Assembly (NCBI GenBank): GCA_964392915.1
Contig: CAYMRS010000014.1
Span: 1 to 50,563 of the forward strand
Source of the DNA: JAAYUK01 sp964392915
Lineage (GTDB): Bacteria; Nitrospirota; Thermodesulfovibrionia; Thermodesulfovibrionales; Dissulfurispiraceae
Length of the DNA stretch: 50,563 nt
Reading direction: 5' to 3'
Positions 42,783 to 50,563 of this stretch are shown here, piece by piece. The position numbers were made by a program, and so were the translations under genes. A model generated the notes under the pieces. That model worked only from the letters and a program-made list of their open reading frames with translations, made no database searches and was not told where the DNA came from. How positions within the stretch are numbered: the first letter of the stretch is position 1; every line of letters begins with the position of its first letter.

Positions 42783-43789
42783 TTTTCCCGTTTACTGCTT
42801 TGGTGAATCAGGATGAGATGAAGACCGCGCTCATCCTGAATGTTATCGATCCGTCGATCGGCGGGCTTCTCATAATGGGAGAAAAAGGAACCGGCAAGAG
42901 CACCGCAGTCCGGGCGCTGGCGGAACTGCTGCCCGAAATGCAAGCGGTGAAGGATTGCTCGTTCACCTGCGATGCAGAAGGTACGCTCTGCTCGGATTGC
43001 CGGGATATGCTGGCGCGGGAAGGGCATCTGCACCGCGAGGCGCGGAGGATGCGGGTGGTCGAACTTCCGCTCGGCGTTACGGAAGACCGTCTGGTCGGCA
43101 CCCTCGATATCGAACATGCGATCCGCCGCGGCGAGAAAAGGTTCGAACCGGGCATTCTTGCCGATGCCAACCGGAACTTCCTGTATGTCGATGAGGTGAA
43201 TCTGCTTGAGGATCATATTGTTGACCTGCTGCTCGATTCGGCGGCCATGGGAGTCAATACGGTTGAGCGCGAAGGAATCTCGTTCGCTCATCCATCTCGT
43301 TTCATGCTGGTCGGCACCATGAACCCTGAGGAGGGCGATCTCAGGCCGCAGCTGCTCGACCGCTTTGGCCTGTGCGTCTCGGTCACCTCGCTGCGGGATA
43401 AAAAGCAGCGGGTTGAGATACTGAAGCGGAAGGCGGCATTCGACGCCGATGCCGAAGCGCTTTATGTTGCCTGGCAAGTGGAGCAGGAGAAACTTGCAGC
43501 GAAGATAGTTGGCGCGCGGCAACGGCTCGCCGCGATTCCGGTGGATGATGCGGTACTTGAAAAGATCGTCACGATCACTTCGGCGCTCAGCCTTGACGGC
43601 CACCGCGCCGACATTGTGATGATGAAGGCTGCCCGCGCCATGGCCGCATACCGGGGGCTTGCTGAAATCGGGTCAGAGGAAATCAAGGATGCTTCCTGGC
43701 TTGCGCTCCGCCATCGCTTAAAGCGGCTGCCGTTTGAAGAGGTCGGCGCCGAGCGTGAAAAGGTGACTGCAGCACTTGAGCAGCTATGA
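42779..43789 (+). CDS. chlI: Chelatase AAA+ subunit, ChlI/BchI family
   Basis: A 336-aa AAA+ ATPase starting at ATG 42779 (upstream frame to 42749 lies in cobN). Walker A GEKGTGKSTAVRAL (about 38-51), Walker B NFLYVDEVNLLEDH and the sensor-1 GTMNPEEGDLRPQLLDRF are all canonical. The insert SFTCDAEGTLCSDC carries cysteines, as in the ChlI-like partners of CobN. It forms the hexamer that drives the CobN reaction together with the ChlD-like protein next to it, which its stop overlaps. Confidence 0.94.
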   Translation: MIFPFTALVNQDEMKTALILNVIDPSIGGLLIMGEKGTGKSTAVRALAELLPEMQAVKDCSFTCDAEGTLCSDCRDMLAREGHLHREARRMRVVELPLGVTEDRLVGTLDIEHAIRRGEKRFEPGILADANRNFLYVDEVNLLEDHIVDLLLDSAAMGVNTVEREGISFAHPSRFMLVGTMNPEEGDLRPQLLDRFGLCVSVTSLRDKKQRVEILKRKAAFDADAEALYVAWQVEQEKLAAKIVGARQRLAAIPVDDAVLEKIVTITSALSLDGHRADIVMMKAARAMAAYRGLAEIGSEEIKDASWLALRHRLKRLPFEEVGAEREKVTAALEQL

Positions 43790-45621
43790 GCTGTTCTTCG
43801 TTTGTCGGGCATGATGAGGCGAAACGTGCGCTGATACTGAATGCAATCGATCCGCGCTGCGGGGGAGTGCTGTTTGTCGGCGAAAAGGGGTGCGGAAAAT
43901 CGACGCTTGCCCGCGCGCTTCGTTCTCTTTTGCCCGCTGGAACGCCGTTTGTGGTGCTGCCGCTGAATGTCACTGAAGATGCACTGCTCGGAACCGTAGC
44001 TATTGAAGAAACGCTCCGAACCGGCAGGCGCACGTTTCAGAAGGGCATCTTTTCGCGGGCGCACGGCGGCGTGCTCTTCATCGACGATGTGAATCTGCTC
44101 TCTCCCGAGATTGTATCGCTCGTGCTTGAAGTGCATGGAAGGGGCGAAAATATCATAGAGCGTGAAGGACTGAGCATCCGCCACCCTGCTTCTTTTATTC
44201 TTGTTGCGACGATGTATCCCGGAGAAGGAGATCTGTCTCTTCATCTGCTCGACCGTTTCGGCATGTGCGCGGGGTTCGAGCAGATCGATGAGGCGGCAGC
44301 CCGCATCGCCGTTATCAAATCATCATGCGGCTCTGGAAGCAGCGATGATGACCACGCACTCGCTGATGCGATTGCACAGGCACGGTGCATTCTGCCGCAT
44401 GTTTCTGTACGTGAGCGGCTGCTCGAATATATTGCCGACATCTGCCTGACATATAATGTGGCAGGCCATCGCGCAGACATAAGCATGCTCGCTGCAGCGC
44501 GGGCCCAAGCGGCGCTGCACGGCAAGAGGGAGGTTTCCCGCGAAGAGATCGATCTTGTCGCTCCGCTGGTTTTGATGCATCGCCGGCGCGAACTCAGGCC
44601 GCCACCACCGCCACCACCTGAGAAACAGAAAGCGCCTGATGAACCTGACAGGAATCAGCCACCGCCTGATACGAATCAGGATCAGCAGGAAGAGCAGCCT
44701 CAGGACAAAGACGACAATCAGCAGAACGATGCTTCGCCCTTGCCCCAGGAGGTGCATCCGCAGCAAGAAGAAGTCTTTGCCGTCGGGCAGCCGTTCCGGA
44801 TGAAGCGCATCTTCTTCCGGAAGGACCGGCTTGAACGGGTCGCATCGGGACGACGCACGCGCACACGCGCCAGAAATCGTGGCGGCAGGTATGTGAAAAG
44901 CGTTTTCAGAAAGAGCCGGGATATTGCCATTGATGCGACGCTCCGCGCAGCCGCCCCGTTTCAGGCGGTTCGTAATCGTACCGACGTTGTTGTGATTGAC
45001 GATGATGATTTCCGGTACAAGCGCAAGGAGCGCAAAATGGGGCATCTCGCACTTTTTGTGGTTGACGGCTCAGGGTCGATGGGCGCTCAGAAGCGCATGG
45101 TTGCGGCCAAGGGTGCGATTCAGTCGCTGCTGATGGATTGTTACCAGAAGCGGGACCTCGTCTCGATGATCGTTTTCCGCAAGGACCATGCTGAGGTTGT
45201 GCTGCAACCGACTGCAAGCGTGGAACACGCGGCCCGGCGGCTTCGTGAGATTCCGGTCGGCGGAAAAACACCGCTCGGAGCCGGATTGCTTGAGGCATTC
45301 CGCCTGCTGGAGCGGGTCGGAAGAAAGCGGCCCGAGACGCGCTTTCTCGTCGTTCTGATCACCGACGGCCGCGCCAATCAGGCGATGACCGGCATGACGC
45401 CTGACGAAGAGATTGTTCGAGTTTCAGCTCTGCTTCGTGAGCAATCTGGCGTGGACATACTTGTCGTCGATACCGAAGAAAAGGGCCGTTTTGTAACAAC
45501 CGACCGCGCCGCATCGATAGCTGCTCTGCTTGATGCCGACTATTACACGATTGATGACCTGAAGGCCGATATGCTTGCTGAACTGGTAGTCAGCAAGAAA
45601 GAAAGCTCGATTGAACCATAA
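43786..45621 (+). CDS. chlD: Chelatase subunit ChlD/BchD-like (AAA+ plus VWA)
   Basis: A 611-aa protein with an N-terminal AAA+ domain (about 1-250), a low-complexity Pro/Gln/Asp/Glu linker (about 267-325) and a C-terminal von Willebrand A domain (about 425-600) with MIDAS motif VVDGSGSMG, then a Thr in GGKTPLG and TDGRAN. The AAA part has an intact Walker A (GEKGCGKSTL) and Walker B (VLFIDDVNLL), whereas ChlD of photosynthetic organisms usually has a decayed ATP site. The subunit bridges ChlI and CobN. It is the last gene of the operon. Confidence 0.92.
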   Translation: MSCSSFVGHDEAKRALILNAIDPRCGGVLFVGEKGCGKSTLARALRSLLPAGTPFVVLPLNVTEDALLGTVAIEETLRTGRRTFQKGIFSRAHGGVLFIDDVNLLSPEIVSLVLEVHGRGENIIEREGLSIRHPASFILVATMYPGEGDLSLHLLDRFGMCAGFEQIDEAAARIAVIKSSCGSGSSDDDHALADAIAQARCILPHVSVRERLLEYIADICLTYNVAGHRADISMLAAARAQAALHGKREVSREEIDLVAPLVLMHRRRELRPPPPPPPEKQKAPDEPDRNQPPPDTNQDQQEEQPQDKDDNQQNDASPLPQEVHPQQEEVFAVGQPFRMKRIFFRKDRLERVASGRRTRTRARNRGGRYVKSVFRKSRDIAIDATLRAAAPFQAVRNRTDVVVIDDDDFRYKRKERKMGHLALFVVDGSGSMGAQKRMVAAKGAIQSLLMDCYQKRDLVSMIVFRKDHAEVVLQPTASVEHAARRLREIPVGGKTPLGAGLLEAFRLLERVGRKRPETRFLVVLITDGRANQAMTGMTPDEEIVRVSALLREQSGVDILVVDTEEKGRFVTTDRAASIAALLDADYYTIDDLKADMLAELVVSKKESSIEP

Positions 45622-45694
45622 TCAGTTCATTGTTTCACTTGTTCGGCTAAGACCACAATATATAGTGTTTGCTTCCTGCTTATCGCCGTATATG

Positions 45695-45724
45695 TTGACT
45701 TTTCTTCCGGCATGCGAATAAGAT
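45695..45724 (+). promoter_or_regulatory. Promoter of riboswitch-controlled btuF-nrdDG unit
   Basis: TTGACT at 45695-45700, 18-nt spacer, TAAGAT at 45719-45724. Transcription would start near 45731, some 50 nt before the riboswitch core, allowing the whole aptamer to be in the transcript. Bases 45622-45694, between chlD and this promoter, hold nothing else I can identify. Confidence 0.5.
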
Positions 45725-45782
45725 AACGCATCATTTTGGAAGCCATGCTTTTATGAAAGGAGAGTTGCCCAAAACAGGAGAC

Positions 45783-45957
45783 GTGGTCTCGAAATAAAAC
45801 TTTAAAACTGACTGGACGCCAGGGAAGAGGAGTGCAAATCTCCCGCTGCCCCGCAGCCGTGTCGGGAACGAAAACCCAACCATAAGCCACTGTTCCGCTC
45901 AAGAAGCGGGATGGGAAGGCGGGTGAGTAGGTGGCCCGGAGCCGGAAGACCTGTCTA
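45783..45957 (+). promoter_or_regulatory. Cobalamin riboswitch
   Basis: The conserved B12 aptamer elements are present in order: GGAAGAGGAGTGCAAATC, then CCCGCTGCCCCGC, GCCACTG at 45886-45892, a variable hairpin (CCGCTC/GAAGCGGG), TGGGAAGGCGGG and GAGCCGGAAGACCTGTC. The closing P1 stem is GGTCT (45785-45789) with AGACC (45947-45951). Downstream, ATTCCC (45977-45982) can pair with GGGAAT (45988-45993), hiding the G-rich ribosome binding site just before ATG 45995, so control is likely translational. It represses expression when adenosylcobalamin is high. Confidence 0.93.
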
Positions 45958-45994
45958 AGTCGGTATCTCAAATTCAATTCCCGAGGGGGGAATC

Positions 45995-47068
45995 ATGAAA
46001 AACATCAGCACGTGCCGTTGTTTTCGATGGCTATACACGCTTTCTTCATGGTGTCGCATTAATCTTTCGATATCCGCGCTGAATCGAATCTGTTGGGTTG
46101 TCATGGCAGTATTTATACTTGGCATATTCGAGAATCCCGTTGCGCAGGCAGAGACGTTTTTATATACAGACAAGCTTGACCGGATAATCCAGATTAAATC
46201 GCCCATAAAGAGGGCGATTATTTTTTCAACGTATGAATTAATCCCCGCCCTCGGACTATGGGAGCAGGTCGTCGGCATCGGCAGGTATGCCTATTACAAC
46301 GATCTCATGCGGGCGGTTCGACCGAACATTGCGCAGGAGTACCCTTCCGCGGGCAGCGGTATGGATGTCAATATCGAAGCTGTTCTGCAGGCAAAGCCTG
46401 ATCTTGTCATCACCTGGTCGATCAAGCCTGAGTCAGTGCGTTATCTTGAGCAACGCGGGCTGACTGTCGCGGCGGTTCATCCTGAAAGTATCGAAGAACT
46501 TCATGAGGCAATCAGGTTTCACGGCAGAGCCTTCGGCAAGGAGGTACGGGCAAGACAGGTTGTTGCCGAATCAAAGCGAATTTTTACGATTATTGGAAAG
46601 AAAACAGCCGCTATCCCGCTTGAGAGCAGGAAAAAGGTTCTCTGGCTCAGTTCCAAACCGACGACGGTGGCTGGCGGCACGGGCATGTATAACGATCTTG
46701 TCAGGGCAATTGGAGCGGTTAACCCGGCTGCTGGATATAGAGAGCGGTATGTCGAGGTGTCGTTGGAGAAGATTATCACATGGAATCCCGACGTGATTTT
46801 CATCTGGGGGAATGCGAAATATTCGGTTGACGATGTTCTGAAAAACCCGCAGTGGCGGCATGTGCGGGCAGTCAAAACCGGGCAGGTTTTCAAGGCTCCG
46901 GAGTGGTCGACGCTTTCACCACGAGCTGCCGCGGCCGCGCTGTTGATGGCTGCGAAAGTCTATCCTGAAAAGTTCAGAAAGGCTGACGTTGATAAGGAGC
47001 TGGATGTTTTTTATCAGCGCGTTTTCAGTATTTCGTTTGCAAGAATCAAAAAGGCCGATGTGTTGTGA
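45995..47068 (+). CDS. ABC substrate-binding protein, BtuF/FecB family (copy 2)
   Basis: A 357-aa paralogue of the protein at 34627-35607, with a longer N-terminus whose hydrophobic signal is at about 30-50 (VAQAE cleavage). Shared motifs are LIPALG, YPSAGSGMDVNIEA, VIFIWGNAKY and FKAPEWST. A cobalamin riboswitch precedes it, which makes B12 or a related corrinoid the likely ligand. No permease or ATPase follows, so it probably feeds the FecCD importer encoded upstream. An alternative start further in cannot be excluded. nrdD follows after 61 nt. Confidence 0.92.
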   Translation: MKNISTCRCFRWLYTLSSWCRINLSISALNRICWVVMAVFILGIFENPVAQAETFLYTDKLDRIIQIKSPIKRAIIFSTYELIPALGLWEQVVGIGRYAYYNDLMRAVRPNIAQEYPSAGSGMDVNIEAVLQAKPDLVITWSIKPESVRYLEQRGLTVAAVHPESIEELHEAIRFHGRAFGKEVRARQVVAESKRIFTIIGKKTAAIPLESRKKVLWLSSKPTTVAGGTGMYNDLVRAIGAVNPAAGYRERYVEVSLEKIITWNPDVIFIWGNAKYSVDDVLKNPQWRHVRAVKTGQVFKAPEWSTLSPRAAAAALLMAAKVYPEKFRKADVDKELDVFYQRVFSISFARIKKADVL

Positions 47069-47129
47069 AGGCATTCAGCATGTGTGATCAGCAGTCAATG
47101 AGTAAATTGTTGGGAAAAAAGGAGAATCC

Positions 47130-49244
47130 ATGTTTACGACCATAGAAAAACGAGACGGCACGACAGTGCGGTTCGATGCAAGCAAGATAACCAATGCGAT
47201 CGCCAAAGCTGGCGCGGCAACCGGAGAGTTCGATGTGCATATCGCCGGGAAGCTCATGCTTCGGGTCCTCAGCATGGCGGAACAAATCATGGGCGATCGG
47301 ACCCCGACGGTCGAGGAGATACAGGATATTGTTGAGGAGGTGCTTATCTCGTCTCCGTACCGGAAGACGGCGAAGGCATACATTCTCTATCGGGAGCAGC
47401 ATGCCCGTATAAGGCAGATTGCGGAAAAGGCGAATGTCGAACTCGTGGATCAATACCTGAAACAGCTCGACTGGCGGGTCAATGAAAACAGCAATATGGC
47501 GTTTTCACTGCAGGGTCTGAATAATTACATCTCATCGGAGATCAGCAGCAGTTACTGGCTGAATCATATCTATCCTCCCGAAATCAGAACCGCCCATGCC
47601 GACGGTGATTTTCATATTCATGACCTGAACCTTCTTGCGCCCTATTGTGTGGGGTGGGATCTGCAGGCGCTGCTGACCGAAGGGTTCCGCGGAGTTCCCG
47701 GCAAGGTCGAAAGCGCACCGGCAAAGCATCTGCGGAGTGCGCTTGGGCAGATCGTCAACTTCTTTTACACGCTTCAGGGCGAAGCAGCGGGCGCACAGGC
47801 GTTTTCCAATTTCGACACGCTTCTTGCCCCCTTCATACGGCATGACGGGCTCAGCTTTCGGGAGGTTAAGCAGGCGCTTCAGGAATTCGTTTTCAATATC
47901 AATGTTCCCACGCGCGTCGGCTTCCAGACACCCTTTACCAACATCACGCTCGATCTTGAAGTTCCGTCGATGCTCGCAACACAGCCGATCATAATCGGCG
48001 GAAAGCCACAAACGGTAACATACGGTGAGTTTCAGCACGAAATGAACCTTTTTAACAGGGCGTTCCTAGAGGTCATGCTTGAAGGCGATGCCAACGGACG
48101 GGTCTTTACTTTTCCCATTCCGACATACAACATAACGAAAGAATTCGACTGGAATAATCCTGAACTCGACATTTTATGGAAGGTGACGGCGCGCTATGGA
48201 GTGCCGTATTTCTCGAATTTCGTCAATTCCGATATGAAGCCGGAAGATGCCCGTTCGATGTGCTGCCGTCTGCGCCTCGACAACCGCGAATTGCAGAAAC
48301 GAGGCGGCGGTTTGTTCGGTTCAAACCCGCTGACCGGTTCAATCGGCGTCGTTACGGTCAACATGCCGAGAATAGGGTATCTTGCTCAAAATGAAGATGA
48401 ATTTTTTGTTTTACTTGAGAAGAGGCTGCTGCTTGCACGGCAGAGTCTCGGAATCAAGCGCAAGGCGCTGGAGCATTTCACCAGAGGCAATCTCTATCCG
48501 TACGTGAAACATTATCTGCGCGGCGTTCATGATCGGTTCGGATGTTACTGGAAGAACCACTTCTCGACAATCGGACTGGTCGGCATGAACGAGGCATGTA
48601 TGAACCTGTTCAGCGCAGGAATTGCGACAGACGAGGGGCAGGCATTCTCACTCAGGGTCATGGATTACCTGCGCGACAGGCTTGTGGCGTTTCAGGAAGA
48701 GACCGGTAACAATTTCAATCTCGAAGCAACTCCAGCCGAAGGCACAAGCTACCGCCTCGCTCGAATCGACCGCGGGAAGTATCGTGACATCATCTGCGCG
48801 AACAGCTCCGGCAGTCAGCATGATAGCGGACTGGCGCCATTCTATACCAACTCCACGCAACTTCCGGTAAACCATACGGACGATATTTTCGAGTATCTTG
48901 ACCTGCAGGATGCGCTTCAGTCTAAGTATACCGGCGGAACCGTCGTTCATATCTTTGCCGGCGAGCGGGTGGAAGATCATGATGTGGTCAAAAACCTTGT
49001 CAGGACGGTCTGCAGTAATTACCATCTACCGTATTTTACGTTTACGCCGACCTTTTCGGTATGTCCTGAGCATGCCTATATTGCAGGAGAAGAGACCACC
49101 TGTCCCCGGTGCGGCAGAGAGACCGAGGTCTATTCACGCGTCTCCGGCTATCTGCGCCCGGTTGCGCAGTGGAACAAAGGCAAGGCGGCCGAGTTTGTGC
49201 TGCGGAAGGAGTTCAGGGTTGTGGATACTGAGCCATGCGCATAG
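47130..49244 (+). CDS. nrdD: Anaerobic (class III) ribonucleoside-triphosphate reductase
   Basis: A 704-aa glycyl radical enzyme that reduces NTPs to dNTPs without oxygen. Residues 1-90 form an ATP-cone for allosteric control (EKRDGTTVRFDASKI). The glycyl radical site is G673 in RVSGYLRPVAQWNKGK. The zinc site ahead of it has C645, C658 and C661, with His648 where a fourth Cys is expected (CPEH, then CPRC). GGAGAA precedes ATG 47130. It overlaps nrdG by 10 nt. Reading through from the riboswitch-controlled btuF gene would place this B12-independent reductase under B12 control. Confidence 0.95.
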   Translation: MFTTIEKRDGTTVRFDASKITNAIAKAGAATGEFDVHIAGKLMLRVLSMAEQIMGDRTPTVEEIQDIVEEVLISSPYRKTAKAYILYREQHARIRQIAEKANVELVDQYLKQLDWRVNENSNMAFSLQGLNNYISSEISSSYWLNHIYPPEIRTAHADGDFHIHDLNLLAPYCVGWDLQALLTEGFRGVPGKVESAPAKHLRSALGQIVNFFYTLQGEAAGAQAFSNFDTLLAPFIRHDGLSFREVKQALQEFVFNINVPTRVGFQTPFTNITLDLEVPSMLATQPIIIGGKPQTVTYGEFQHEMNLFNRAFLEVMLEGDANGRVFTFPIPTYNITKEFDWNNPELDILWKVTARYGVPYFSNFVNSDMKPEDARSMCCRLRLDNRELQKRGGGLFGSNPLTGSIGVVTVNMPRIGYLAQNEDEFFVLLEKRLLLARQSLGIKRKALEHFTRGNLYPYVKHYLRGVHDRFGCYWKNHFSTIGLVGMNEACMNLFSAGIATDEGQAFSLRVMDYLRDRLVAFQEETGNNFNLEATPAEGTSYRLARIDRGKYRDIICANSSGSQHDSGLAPFYTNSTQLPVNHTDDIFEYLDLQDALQSKYTGGTVVHIFAGERVEDHDVVKNLVRTVCSNYHLPYFTFTPTFSVCPEHAYIAGEETTCPRCGRETEVYSRVSGYLRPVAQWNKGKAAEFVLRKEFRVVDTEPCA

Positions 49245-49936
49245 GCGGGCTTCAGCGGTTCTCGCTGGTCGATTATCCGGGCAGGGTGAGCGCGGTCGTT
49301 TTTACTCAGGGCTGCAACTTCCGCTGCCCGTATTGTCATAATCCGCAATTGGTTTATCCTATGCTGTTTGATGTCCCCATGGCGGAAGATGACGTTTTGC
49401 AGTATCTGCAGAAACGTCGGGGGATGATACAGGGTGTAGTCATCAGTGGGGGCGAGGCATTGATGCAGGATGATCTGGCAGCTTTTCTCCGGCAGGTGAA
49501 GGATATGGGATATCCGGTGAAGCTTGATACAAATGGATCGTTTCCTGATCATCTTGAAATGCTTTTGGCAAAAGGACTGATTGATTACGTTGCCATGGAC
49601 TATAAGGCCCCTGTGCGCATTTACGCGGAAGCCGCAGGCGTCCCGGTCAGCGCGCCGGACATAATTAAATCTTTGCGGCTGTGCATAGAGAGCGGAATCC
49701 GGCACGAGGCGAGAACGACGGTGTTCGATCTGCTAAGCGCAGATGCCTTAGAGGAAGCTGCATCAGAGATCAGCTCCTATGGGGTGCAGCGATATTATCT
49801 GCAAATGTACCGAAAGCATCCGAAGCACTGCGGTGACCTTTCACCGAGGGGGCTGGATAACGAACGTCTGCTTATACAGCTTAACCAAAGCTTTTCGGAA
49901 TGGGGCATCAGGAACGTTATTACTCCGGCAATTTAA
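49235..49936 (+). CDS. nrdG: Anaerobic ribonucleotide reductase activating protein
   Basis: A 233-aa radical SAM enzyme that makes the glycyl radical on NrdD. The cluster motif is GCNFRCPYCHNP (CX3CX2C) near residues 27-38, followed by VVISGGEALMQ for SAM binding and LDTNGS. Length is longer than E. coli NrdG (154 aa), matching the COG1180-like NrdG2 type found with this NrdD class. It overlaps nrdD by 10 nt, so the two are made together. The stop is 9 nt from the end of an IS630-family transposase gene on the other strand. Confidence 0.93.
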   Translation: MRIGGLQRFSLVDYPGRVSAVVFTQGCNFRCPYCHNPQLVYPMLFDVPMAEDDVLQYLQKRRGMIQGVVISGGEALMQDDLAAFLRQVKDMGYPVKLDTNGSFPDHLEMLLAKGLIDYVAMDYKAPVRIYAEAAGVPVSAPDIIKSLRLCIESGIRHEARTTVFDLLSADALEEAASEISSYGVQRYYLQMYRKHPKHCGDLSPRGLDNERLLIQLNQSFSEWGIRNVITPAI

Positions 49937-49945
49937 TATGTCCGC

Positions 49946-50563
49946 TTAGGCGGCATATTTGACTCTGTGATGCTCAAAGAACCTTATCACTTTTGCTGGT
50001 TTCTTTTGCAGCCTTCTCATGTGACCCAAAACTTTCCGGTTCAAAGTGCGCTGATCCCGTGCAGGCAACCCGCGACGCATTGCGCCTTTTAAATCTCCAT
50101 TCAAGTACTCGTCAGGATTCAGTTCCGGTGAATACGACGGCAGATAAAACACGTCGATCTGTTCTTTATGCTCATCAAGCCACTGAACAACAACTTTGGC
50201 ATGATGCACCTTGAGATTGTCCAAAATCAGAAATACCTTCCGCCCCGCGTTTTTTATCAATCGCTTCAAAAAACGTATCAGCACATCTGCGTTCAATGCG
50301 TTCTTGTAGAGCATGAACCGTATCTTGCCCTGATTGGTGATCGTTGATATCATGCTGATGCTGTGCTTCTTTGCCATCAACCGTATCACTGGCGTCTTGC
50401 CTTTCGGGGCATAGCCTCGTTCGTTATGGCTCGTTGTCTGTACGCCTGTCTCGTCGCACCAATGAATCTCTGCCTTCTCTGCTTTGGCTCGGTGCGCTAT
50501 TGCTGGATACTCTTCTGCCAGCCACTGTTGTACTTCCGCAGGCCGCTGTTCGTAAGCTCGTTT
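49946..50563 (-). CDS. IS630-family transposase, truncated by window edge
   Basis: The frame is open from the right edge; 205 codons are visible, so the start and about the first third lie outside. The DDE catalytic residues occur in order: IHWCDETG, LILDNLKVHHAK and YLPSYSPELNPDEYLN, the Tc1/mariner-like set of IS630 elements. ERGYAPKG in between is typical. It ends 9 nt after the nrdG stop, so the insertion did not interrupt nrdG. The left terminal repeat and the TA target duplication should lie at about 49930-49980 but I cannot fix them without the other end. Confidence 0.93.
   Translation of the reverse strand, partial: KRAYEQRPAEVQQWLAEEYPAIAHRAKAEKAEIHWCDETGVQTTSHNERGYAPKGKTPVIRLMAKKHSISMISTITNQGKIRFMLYKNALNADVLIRFLKRLIKNAGRKVFLILDNLKVHHAKVVVQWLDEHKEQIDVFYLPSYSPELNPDEYLNGDLKGAMRRGLPARDQRTLNRKVLGHMRRLQKKPAKVIRFFEHHRVKYAA

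Noticed and set aside
42704..43603. 299-aa minus-strand frame opposite chlI
   Set aside because: Antisense to a gene with clear Walker motifs; no ribosome binding site and no recognisable domain.
1..50563. CRISPR arrays, prophage or tRNA/rRNA genes
   Set aside because: No regularly spaced direct repeats, phage structural genes or cloverleaf-like sequences were seen in the intergenic regions on reading both strands.

Overview
The window reads as a chromosomal segment, by eye a little above 50% GC, from a Gram-negative anaerobe. It carries a TonB/ExbBD system, a TonB-dependent outer-membrane receptor, a [NiFe] hydrogenase locus, system II cytochrome c maturation (ResB/CcsB), a class III (oxygen-sensitive) ribonucleotide reductase, a corrinoid-reactivator-like ASKHA protein and a long cobalt/corrinoid operon. 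This mix is typical of Nitrospirota and Desulfobacterota/Geobacter-like bacteria. No rRNA or tRNA is present to fix the phylum.

Layout. 1-2.3 kb: end of a hydrogenase cytochrome b gene, hydrogenase maturation protease, hypC, a Nudix-like protein and pyrF. 2.3-7.7 kb: diguanylate cyclase, resB, ccsB, tsaD and a YfcE-like phosphodiesterase. 7.7-11.4 kb: an inverted-repeat region, then a minus-strand block with two radical SAM proteins and a beta-CASP metallo-beta-lactamase. 11.5-13.6 kb: a small signalling operon (99-aa protein, HDOD, GGDEF). 13.6-16.1 kb, minus strand: lytic transglycosylase, ZapB-like coiled coil, ZapA. 16.3-22.9 kb, plus strand: ASKHA/ferredoxin protein, a CysE-CysS fused reading frame, RlmB and an S1-domain protein, closed by a clear terminator. 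A 157-bp MITE follows at 22991-23147.

23.2-28.9 kb, minus strand: an operon with a 1021-aa radical SAM / ArsM-like methyltransferase / Cys-rich DUF5714-like fusion and a complete ABC importer. Divergent from it are two short transcription units, one for a 94-aa orphan protein and one for a methyltransferase. Each has its own candidate promoter and a near-identical structured leader ending in an intrinsic terminator just before the ribosome binding site. I do not recognise this leader; it is the best candidate for something undescribed.

30.8-45.6 kb: a tightly packed plus-strand operon, exbB-exbD-tonB-receptor-SBP-permease-ATPase-ABC2 ATPase-ABC2 permease-cobN-chlI-chlD. It probably links uptake of a corrinoid or metal chelate to cobalt insertion. 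45.7-49.9 kb: a cobalamin riboswitch, a second BtuF-like binding protein, then nrdD and nrdG. The right edge holds a truncated IS630-family transposase.
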